Shown here: in pieces, positions 6,411 through 12,287 of the stretch
How the letters are laid out: the number at the start of each line of letters is the position of its first letter
How positions within the stretch are numbered: position 1 is the first letter of the stretch
DNA from: Pavlovales sp. CCMP2436
Lineage: Eukaryota; Haptophyta; Pavlovophyceae; Pavlovales
Length of the DNA stretch: 12,351 nucleotides
Reading direction: 5' to 3'
Assembly (NCBI GenBank): GCA_026770615.1
Contig: MU631523.1
Location: 162,171 to 174,521, forward strand
Program-made: the position numbers and the translations under genes
The notes under the pieces: model-generated
Told to the model about the DNA's origin: nothing
The model's database searches: none
Seen by the model: only the letters and a program-made list of their open reading frames with translations

Positions 6411-9087
6411 ATGTCGACGCTCTCGCCCGACGGGATCTCCACTGAGCTCGGTGCGGGGACCGGCGCGCCTGAGCTGTGCCAGCCCGTCGGCGACGGCTGC
6501 CGCTTCTGCCCGCCGGTCCGCCGCGGCGACCAGCCCGCTTGGCACCCGCCCGCGCAGGAGGGCGCGTTCGTGAGCGGGCTGCGCGTCAACAACTCGCTAA
6601 CGCGCACCAAGGAGCTCTTTGTGCCCGCGAGTGGCCGGCGGGTGCGCTGGTACACGTGCGGGCCGACTGTGTACGACGTGGCGCACATGGGACACGCGCG
6701 CTGCTACCTCACATTCGACATCCTCCGCCGTATCATGGAGGAGTACTTCGGGTACGACGTGGAGTACCAGCTGAACATCACCGACATCGACGACAAGATT
6801 ATCCTTCGCGCGCGGCGGAACAAGCTGCTCGCCGATTACCGCGCGGCGTGCAAGCCGTTCGCCGACGTGGCCGCCGACGTGGACGCCGCCGCCGCCGCGA
6901 TGGGCCGCAAGATGGCCGAGAAGCTCGCGAAGCTCGAGGTGCCGCTGCCCTCGGGCATGCCTTCCATCGAGGTGGACGAGCGCGCGGACATGCTAGAGGT
7001 GCACAAGCTCAAGCTTGAGCAGTGGGTAGAGACCAAGGTATTTTCTTCGAAGATTATTAAAAACGCTGCTTAATATCTACATTTCTAGTTATTTTATCAA
7101 TATTGATATCATTGTATTGCAAATCTGCCATGTGAAGGCGCGCATCGACGCGGCGCGGCTCGGAGCCGACGCCTCCGCCCTCGTCGACGCGGCTGTCGAG
7201 CCGCTCGCCGAGCAGCTCGACGCGATGCTGGGCCACACGGTGACTGACCAATCGGTCTTCGAGGCGCACGCGCGCGCGTACGAGGCGGAGTTCTTCGACG
7301 ACATGGCAAGCCTCGGCTGCCGGCCCCCAACGATACTCACTCGCGTGACGGAGTACGTGCCGCAGGTACTCACCTTTTTTTTATAATAATTCTTTTAACG
7401 CCTCCCCACTTGCAGCCCCTGTCGGGGGCGACTCACCGGGCAAGCCCCCTGTTCTTTAAGAGCTTTGGTGAGAAATAATAATAAATGAATATGAATAATT
7501 TAATATGAACATGCCTGACGGAGCACGCGCCTCAGGTAATTTGTTATGGAGAATATTAACCGTTAGAGCAATCCCACTCATCGATTAGTGGGATTGTTCT
7601 AATGGTTAATCTTTTCCATAACATAATTGCCACCCTGCACCTAGCCTGGCCCCTCTGCCAGCATCAAAACTATTGCCCACTCCTCAGTGCAACCCCCCCC
7701 CCCACTCACACACAGATCGTGGACTTCATCGCGACTATCATCGGCCGTGGCCTCGCGTACGAGTCAAACGGCTCAGTCTACATGGTATGTTATTAAAAGT
7801 CCAACCCAGTCCGCCACCCACCGTCTGCTGCCCCGCCGTTCTATAAGTAAATCGTTTTTTTTTTTTTTTTTTTTTAATGACGTTCGCTCATGCACAGCTC
7901 GCCTAGCCAGGCCTCTATCACGAGAGCGGCCATCCCTTCCCCCGGCCACGATCCCCAAAAGGGGTCTTTAGCCGACTGGACAGGGCGTATGCAATCATCA
8001 TTCCCTTAGGACATCGGCGCAATGCGGCTCGCCGGGCACGACTACCGCAAGCTGATGCCTGCGGGTGCGGACACGGAGATGACAGAGGCGCAGATGAGCG
8101 AGGGAGAGGGGGCACTCTGTGGTGGGTGTTGCTGTTCTTTATTAAAATAAAATCGCACCAGAGGCGCAGATGAGAGAGGGCGAGGGTGCACTCTGGGTGT
8201 TGTTGTTCTTTATTAAAATAAAATCGCATCAGAGGCGCAGATGAGAGAGGGCGAGGGGGCACTCTGTGGGGTGTGTTGTTGCTTAAGAATAGCTCTTTCA
8301 ACGTCCCACGACTTGCAGCCCGAAGGCGTACGGGCATGACATGGGACGTGACTTGGGAGGGTCAGCGCATCGGTCGTCTCCTGCACTATCTTACTGTCGT
8401 TCTTTATTAGATATGCTCCCTCTGCATGAAGACGTCACTCCGAGAAGTGAATCCACCTCTCCAGCAGGTTTTCAGTACTGTAGCTGTGTATTGTTAAGTG
8501 TCGCTTCTTCTGATCACAACCCGATCCCTACCCCCTAAAAAAAAAATAAAAAAAAATCCAGGTGGCGCGTCGGAGAAGCACTCGCGCAACGACTTTGCGC
8601 TGTGGAAGAGTTCCAAGCCGGGCGAGCCGAGCTGGCCCTCGCCGTGGGGCGGCGGCCGGCCCGGCTGGCACATCGAGTGCTCGGTGATGGGCACGGCCAC
8701 CTTCGGGAGCAACATGGATATCCACGCGGGCGGTGCGGTGCCCCCCCCCCCCTTTTTTTAATGCATGATGCTCTCGCCGCAGCCCTTTTTGTCAACGAAA
8801 GCTGCACAACCTCGGCGCATTTATGCACGACCTCATTCCAAATCAGGCTTACTGACCCCCCCCCCCCGCACTTAAAAAAAAAAAAAAAAAACAGGCTCGG
8901 ACCTTAAGTTCCCGCACCACGACAACGAGCTTGCGCAGTCCGAGGCGTACCACGGCTGCCAGCAGTGGGTAAACTACTTCCTGCACGCGGGGCACTTACA
9001 TATCAAGGGCCTCAAGATGAGCAAGTCGCTTAAAAACTTCGTTACCATTCAGCAGGCGCTCGAGTTACACTCCGCGAGGCAGATCCG
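6411..9087 (+). CDS. Cysteinyl-tRNA synthetase, six exons, 3' end missing
   Basis: Charges tRNA-Cys with cysteine. Exons inferred from frame, homology and GT-AG borders: 6411-7037, 7138-7365, 7716-7784, 8010-8121, 8562-8732, 8895-9087, giving ~466 residues. Class I motifs: YTCGPTVYD (81-89), the HIGH motif as HMGH (92-95), and KMSKS (443-447). Zinc ligands by comparison with the E. coli enzyme: Cys83, Cys385 (HIECS), His410 and Glu414 (FPHHDNE). Sequences such as NDFALWK and GRPGWHIEC match the eukaryotic cytosolic form. The insertion between HMGH and the rest is also eukaryote-like. Exon 4 could instead end at 8118; both choices are phase 1. The frame ends at ARQIR, before the helical anticodon-binding domain, and no further exon was found to 12351. 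The gene may continue outside the window or be truncated. The start could be upstream. Confidence 0.85.
7038..7137 (+). other. Intron 1 of the synthetase
   Basis: 100 bp, AT-rich, phase 0. Donor GTATTT follows AAG; acceptor is TGTGAAG before GCGCGC. The acceptor lacks a strong pyrimidine tract but restores the frame exactly (ETK/ARID). No repeats seen. The next downstream AG would not keep the conserved segment. Confidence 0.6.
7374..7430 (-). mobile_element. Short retroposon, truncated copy D, in intron 2
   Basis: The shortest family member, with only the 3' terminal part recognisable. On the minus strand it reads GCCCC, a 5-base loop, GGGGC, TGCAAGT, a G-run, GCGTTAAAAGAAT and an A/T tail. 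The stem (7415-7419 with 7425-7429) has different bases from the GCCCG/CGGGC stem of copies A-C, yet both sides changed together so pairing is kept. It begins 8 bp from the 5' splice site. Confidence 0.6.
7510..7538 (+). repeat. Diverged copy of the exon 2 end and its splice donor
   Basis: Matches 7340-7368 at 23 of 29 positions, at an offset of exactly 170 bp. Both contain TGACGGAG, then ACG, then a CAG/GTA donor. The copy would encode LTEHAPQ where exon 2 encodes VTEYVPQ. It is an intronic relic; its retained GTAATT could compete as a 5' splice site. Confidence 0.55.
7543..7622. mobile_element. Foldback hairpin / MITE-like palindrome in intron 2
   Basis: Two 36-base arms (7543-7578 and 7587-7622, outer ends GTTATGGA / TCCATAAC, inner ends AATCCCACT / AGTGGGATT) are complementary at 32 of 36 positions around the 8-base loop CATCGATT. 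Three of the four mismatches are transitions that would still pair as G-U in one RNA strand. The whole could be a tiny foldback transposon or, if transcribed with the intron, a microRNA-precursor-like stem. Confidence 0.7.
7785..8009 (+). other. Intron 3 of the synthetase
   Basis: 225 bp, phase 0. Donor GTATGT after CATG; acceptor TTCCCTTAG before GACATC. Contains a 21-base T run (7855-7875) preceded by AAATCG. AAATCGTTTTTT also occurs in the repeats near 10785 and 11568, possibly by chance. No other repeat recognised. Confidence 0.7.
8083..8282 (+). repeat. 71-76 bp tandem repeat spanning the exon 4 / intron 4 border
   Basis: CAGAGGCGCAGATGAG starts at 8083, 8159 and 8230. Each unit continues with GAGGG-type sequence, GCACTCTG, GGGTGTTG and, in the first two units, TTCTTTATTAAAATAAAATCG. 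The first unit is partly exon 4 (residues [12 protein letters not shown]) and partly intron; the next two lie wholly in the intron. The third unit is broken by retroposon copy B. Each unit keeps GT dinucleotides at the donor position, so alternative splice donors exist. Confidence 0.85.
8122..8561 (+). other. Intron 4 of the synthetase
   Basis: 440 bp, phase 1. The donor GTGGGT at 8122 is preferred (GTGGTG at 8119 also keeps phase). It contains two tandem exon-end units and retroposon copy B. It ends with two A runs (10 and 9 bases) and TCCAG, not a pyrimidine tract. The acceptor is fixed by the downstream residues [15 protein letters not shown]. Confidence 0.75.
8283..8395 (-). mobile_element. 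Short retroposon, copy B, in intron 4
   Basis: Shares with copies A and C the 3' end (minus strand: CGGGC hairpin at 8318-8335, TGCAAGTCGTGGGACGTTGAAAG in part) and the body GATAG/GCGCTGACCCTCCC, but is truncated 5' relative to A and C. It has an extra ~12-base tandem duplication (GGGACGTGACTT region), and an outer stem CGTCCCA (8302-8308) with TGGGACG (8342-8348). It splits the third tandem unit: GTTGTTG lies on its left and GTTCTTTATTA on its right. Confidence 0.7.
8733..8894 (+). other. Intron 5 of the synthetase
   Basis: 162 bp, phase 1, donor GTGCGG, acceptor CAG at 8892-8894. Flanked on both sides by homopolymers: 12-13 C then 7 T just after the donor, and 12 C (8856-8867), GCACTT and 18 A (8874-8891) just before the acceptor. 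Splicing joins MDIHAGG to [11 protein letters not shown], as in the conserved family sequence. Confidence 0.8.
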
Positions 9088-9257
9088 GTATGTATTGGAG
9101 AGGGGATGGGGGGGTGAGGAGCCTGTGGCATCTGCTACGAGTTCATCACCACCAATGTGTTATATTGGGGGGGAGCATGTGGCAGCTGCTACGAGTTCAA
9201 TAATAGTATTGTTGGTGATGCGCTCGAGTCACCCTCCGCGAGGCAGATCCGGTATGT
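9056..9257 (+). repeat. Duplicated exon 6 end with splice donor
   Basis: Bases 9056-9093 (exon end [11 protein letters not shown] plus donor GTATGT) recur at 9220-9257 with 36 of 38 identical, 164 bp downstream. Between them a 28-base block (9119-9146) is repeated at 9173-9200 with two differences. CATCACCACCAAT (9144-9156) is nearly complementary to 9208-9220. Both donors are intact, so two 5' splice sites are available; using the second would add stop-containing sequence. Confidence 0.85.
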
Positions 9258-9261
9258 GTAT

Positions 9262-9480
9262 CCAATGAAGCGTATGATGTTGAGGAAAGAAAGTTTATCC
9301 AGTTAAGAGGAGGATTATTGAGTCGCCCTGTCCGGCCGACTAGAGACCTCTTGGTGGGAGACGTTGCCGGGGAAAAGAGATAACAGCCGCCCTCGTGAAA
9401 AGGGGCAGACTCGGCGAGCTGCGCACAGCGCACGTCATTCTAATATTATCATATTTTATTTGTGGGTGTCACCCTCCCGT
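9262..9480. other. Presumed intron 6 or 3' flank, no exon found
   Basis: I searched all frames by eye for the anticodon-binding part of cysteinyl-tRNA synthetase and found none. The sequence is mixed GC/AT with no recognised gene. Confidence 0.4.
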
Positions 9481-9526
9481 ATTTAAATACTTTATTTAAA
9501 TACTTTATTTAAATACTTTATTTAAA
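9481..9526. repeat. 13 bp perfect tandem repeat
   Basis: The unit ATTTAAATACTTT occurs three times (9481-9519) and then partially (9520-9526), without a mismatch. Recent slippage or unequal exchange is likely. Confidence 0.9.
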
Positions 9527-9589
9527 GGAACATGATCATTCTATAATCTTTGGTTTACACATAATCTTTATTTCTATATCTTCAGGAGA

Positions 9590-9685
9590 TCTTATATATA
9601 CATATATATATATAATATATAATATTATATATATATATTTGTATGTAGATAGATAGATAGATAGTTTAGAATAGTTTAGAATATT
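9590..9685. repeat. TA/TATC microsatellite cluster
   Basis: Alternating TA stretches (9592-9640) are followed by a GATA-type tetranucleotide (about 9646-9664) and then a tandem ATAGTTTAGA pair. Low complexity; no coding signal. Confidence 0.85.
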
Positions 9686-9814
9686 GTAGGCTGAAACACC
9701 TGTGCTTGCGCTGCCGTTACAGTTCATTCGTGGGAGCTGAGCGTCTCGAGGGGTTGGGGAGCTGGGTGTCACTCTCCTTCCCTCACCCACACGCACCCGC
9801 CCAACCCCCCCCCC

Positions 9815-9937
9815 ATTTAATATTGGTTCTTTTAACGTCCCCCGACTTGCAGCCCGATGGCGTACGGGCATGACATGGGAGGGTCAGCGCATTGGTCGTC
9901 TCATGCGCTATCTTACTCCCCGTGTCGTCTCTCCACC
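9815..9937 (-). mobile_element. Short retroposon, copy C
   Basis: Close match to copy A over its whole length, including the stem GCCCG (9852-9856) with CGGGC (9865-9869), the GCGCTGACCCTCCC body and the 5' part GGTGGAGAGACGAC on the minus strand. One side abuts a C run (about 9806-9814), the other ends 6 bases before a 17-base C run (9944-9960). Confidence 0.75.
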
Positions 9938-9943
9938 CTCCAA

Positions 9944-9960
9944 CCCCCCCCCCCCCCCCC
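9944..9960. repeat. 17-base C homopolymer
   Basis: Uninterrupted C17, flanked by CAA and GTGCGC. One of several long C runs in the right half of the window (others at about 7692, 8741, 8856 and 9806). Confidence 0.9.
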
Positions 9961-10013
9961 GTGCGCTTGCGCTGTACGGATACGCCATTTGAACAAGTTT
10001 TTTAAATATGCAC

Positions 10014-10160
10014 CTGGACCCATAATGATGATCCGCGCGTTTAGGTCCCGCAGAGCCGGGTCAGTAGCAGCGCTCGCGACGCGTGTGGCATACGCGTGTG
10101 GGTCGCCCACCGCGTTGACCGTCCTCGCGTCCCCGTCTCCAGTTTTTGTGGTGATGTGGG
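10014..10160 (-). CDS. Candidate isolated exon of an unrecognised gene
   Basis: On the minus strand a 147-base stretch reads HITTKTGDGDARTVNAVGDP, then HAYATRVASAATDPALRDLN and ARIIIMGP. It is bounded by an acceptor-like CTTGAGCCCAG, preceded by a T-rich tract, and a donor-like CCAG/GTGCAT. Both borders are phase 1, so the exon would be frame-neutral. The amino acid mix looks protein-like rather than compositional. I do not recognise the family, and no neighbouring exon could be found, so this may be a real exon, a gene relic or chance. Confidence 0.3.
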
Positions 10161-10251
10161 CTGGGCTCAAGTTAAAAAAATTGAAGTATATGATCTCGGA
10201 CGCCGGAATGGGTGCACGCAGGCGTCGAGCGAGCTCGCGCTGAGCAGCGCA

Positions 10252-10410
10252 GCGTGAGCGTCGCCTGTACGGGGCAGCTCCGGCTCGTGATGAACGAGAT
10301 CCGAGCAGCCGTGCACGACGTTCCACGCACGCCGCCGACGCATGGCCGCCTCTCCGCGCGCCGCGATCGACGGGTGGCGAGCGCGGGAACTGTCACGCTA
10401 AAACGTCCGG
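10252..10410. repeat. Repeat unit 1, diverged short copy
   Basis: Shares with units 2 and 3 the order GAGCGTCGCC, ACGGGGCAG, CTCGTGAT, GTGCACGACGT, GGCCGCCTCTCCGCG and a GGCGAGC end. It lacks the downstream part seen in the other two. In the plus frame it reads TGQLRLVMNEIRAAVHDV. Confidence 0.65.
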
Positions 10411-10423
10411 CCTACGCAGCGCG

Positions 10424-10836
10424 TCATGAGCGTCGCCCGTATGGGGCAGGTCCGCCTCGTGATCGACGAGGTTCAAGCTATGAACGAGGTTCAAGCTATG
10501 AACGACGTCGCAAGCCATCTGGCGAGCCGCGGCCGCCTCTCCGCGCCGCCGCGCCCGACGGGCGGCGAGCAAGAGGCTTGTCACTTATGGGCTAAGGACG
10601 TGCACGCACCTCGCAGAGCGAGGTGAGCGAAGATCGGGAAACAAAAACAGATATATGCGCGCGTTTCGCGCGATCTCTTAAACAAGCCATCGCGCGCGGG
10701 CGGGCATCGCCGCCAGCCCGAGTACGAGCCCTGTATAAAACGCTACCACGTACGCGCACTGTGATTCAGTCGACCCGTGGCAAAATCGTTTTTTACTCTA
10801 ATTTGTGAACAAAGGCAACCTCTACTATCGGTTCAA
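10424..10836. repeat. Repeat unit 2, long copy
   Basis: Begins ATGAGCGTCGCCCGTATGGG and has a private 18-base tandem duplication (10468-10485 and 10486-10503). It then runs through GTGCACGCACCTCGCAGAGCG, a conserved block with CTCTTAAACAAGCC and GCCGCCAGCCCGAG, and a last block with GGCAAAATCGTTTTTT and CAACCTCTACTATCGGTTCA. The same blocks recur in unit 3 at 11369-11624. The first part is open in the plus frame (MSVARMGQVRLVIDEV...). A TATAAAA lies at about 10734. Confidence 0.8.
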
Positions 10837-11057
10837 AACGCGTTGCGACGACGGGCAAGACACACGGATAGGATGGCGCGCCAAAGCGCTCCCTAGCGTG
10901 TCGCTACCAGAAAGTCGAAGTACAGCGCCGGAATGGCGAGGGGGTGTCTCCCCATCACCCGAAGTGGATGGTGGCCCCGGTGGTAGCTTGCGGGGCCGGC
11001 CCCTCAATTGACAAGCCCCCGCCCAGCCCGCCCGGGGACCTCATGACGCGCTGCCTA
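10837..11057. other. Spacer between repeat units 2 and 3
   Basis: GC-rich, no recognised gene. It is open on both strands in short frames without conserved features. Confidence 0.4.
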
Positions 11058-11624
11058 GGCCGTACGGGGCAAGCCCGCCTCGTGATGGACGAGGTCCGAG
11101 CTGTGCACGAAGTCGGGGACAAGGCTACTTCCGGATCCGTTTTACATATACTTCCGGATCCGTGTCGTGGAGGGCCCCTTTCGGATTCGTGGGGTGTAGA
11201 ACCGGATCCATAATGGGCTAGAAGCGGATCCGCGTGCGCACCACAGTGTAAAGCGGATCCGGAAGTAGCCTTGTCCCCGACGTCGCACGCGCGCTGCTGA
11301 GCCGTGGCCGCCTCTCCGCGCCGCCGCGGCTGACGGGCGGCGAGCTTCGAGCACGTCACATAGGAAGAAAGGACGTGCACGCACCTCGCAGAGCGAAGTG
11401 AGCGAAGATCGGGGATCACAAAGTTTTTGTTTTTGCGCCTGCGAGTGATCTCTTAAACAAGCCATCGCGCGCGGGCGGGCATCGCCGCCAGCCCGAGCTA
11501 CATGCTGTCACACATCACGACCGACTGCAAACGTAGCCAACCTGGCAACCAATCGACCGATGGCAAAATCGTTTTTTAATTTATTTTATTTTGTGAACAA
11601 AGGCAACCTCTACTATCGGTTCAT
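11058..11624. repeat. Repeat unit 3, long copy interrupted by a MITE
   Basis: Same block order as unit 2, split at 11109-11284 by a 164 bp insertion plus target duplication. Without the insertion, the plus frame reads TGQARLVMDEVRAVHE-V-ARALLSRGRLSAPP, parallel to unit 2. Conservation then continues well past the stop (11398-11400), into A/T-rich sequence. Copying was therefore of DNA, not of a protein-coding region alone. Confidence 0.8.
11115..11278. mobile_element. 164 bp MITE with 25 bp perfect inverted ends
   Basis: Left end 11115-11139 (GGGGACAAGGCTACTTCC then GGATCCG) is the exact reverse complement of 11254-11278; with one mismatch the pairing extends to 32 bp (to 11146 and from 11247). 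Flanks GAAGTC (11109-11114) and GACGTC (11279-11284) look like a 6 bp target duplication with one later change. Repeat unit 2 has a single GACGTC at the matching point, which shows the empty site. Five GGATCC motifs and one GGATTC are spread through the element. No coding capacity. Confidence 0.9.
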
Positions 11625-11640
11625 AACTTGATGATTTAAA

Positions 11641-11744
11641 TGTCACACCGCCAGCCAGAACCCCCCAACATTGAAGTATTGTGCGTCGTCGGAGCGCTAA
11701 GATCAGCTTGACTTGAACTTGTCACACCGCCAGCCAGAACCCCC
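11641..11744. repeat. 25 bp direct repeat, 79 bp apart
   Basis: TGTCACACCGCCAGCCAGAA followed by a C run occurs at 11641-11665 and 11720-11744, each preceded by CTTGA-type sequence. This looks like a short tandem duplication of about 79 bp whose spacer has diverged. Confidence 0.8.
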
Positions 11745-12136
11745 AGGGCTACATCAATATGTTGCTGACGGGGATTCAAGCCAGGCAAAACTTTGTTAGT
11801 ATGACCCTTCAACACACCCGCAAACGCCCTAAGCGTTAATTAAGGGAGGTGGCTTTCATTCTATTTACAGTGGGAGGGGGCGGGCAATTAATCGGAGCAA
11901 TATAATAGAGGAGCAGCACTCGCTCTCTTGGCAGCCCATCATGATCTCGCCGCCAACAAAATATTAATATATCTACGAAATAAGCAAACATTATTAATTA
12001 CATGCTTCGGAGCATATAATTAAACCGGAGCATATAAAACATGCTCCGTTTCAGCCGTGTAATGATTGTGTACATAATAGCACAAGATAACTATATTTAT
12101 GATAGGGATTCAAGCTGGCGTCTGACTGTTCTGAAT
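11745..12136. other. Spacer before the right direct repeat
   Basis: Mostly AT-rich and without a gene. CGGAGCATATAA occurs at 12008-12019 and 12026-12037. The second copy forms a hairpin with ATGCTCCG (12026-12048, 8 bp stem, 7-base loop). This is 3' of the minus-strand frame at the right edge, so it could hold that gene's 3' UTR signals, though none was identified. Confidence 0.5.
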
Positions 12137-12287
12137 GTTGTGCTGGTCTGAGCGCTGCGTCGCCCATTGCCTGCTGCGTGCCTTAGTTGGCTGAGCTGGC
12201 TTGGGCGCCACCGCGCGTGCCGATGGATCTCCGGTAGTGTGCCCGGGCAAGGGCATTTAGGGAGATGATCTGCTGGTTGCTGTTTGT
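12137..12287. repeat. Right copy of the 151 bp direct repeat
   Basis: 148 of 151 bases match 1-151. Unlike the left copy, this one continues on its gene-upstream side (beyond 12287) into GC-rich sequence that keeps the minus reading frame open. It is therefore probably the parental copy. Confidence 0.9.

Larger units (their letters stand above)
7366..7715 (+). other. Intron 2, built largely of repeats
   Basis: 350 bp, phase 0, donor GTACTC after CCGCAG, acceptor CACACACAG before ATCGTGG. From 5' to 3' it holds retroposon copy D (7374-7430), an AT-rich stretch, a diverged copy of the exon 2 end with its donor (7510-7538), a long foldback hairpin (7543-7622), and a C-run pyrimidine tract. Confidence 0.75.

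Noticed and set aside
6104..6688. 194-codon minus frame opposite the synthetase N-terminus
   Set aside because: It overlaps the conserved synthetase exon and has no recognisable features; it is likely an antisense shadow.
8083..8282. CRISPR-like array
   Set aside because: Units are contiguous tandem repeats in a eukaryotic intron without unique spacers.
10734..10740. TATAAAA as a promoter
   Set aside because: It is present only in repeat unit 2, not in unit 3, and no gene follows at a suitable distance.
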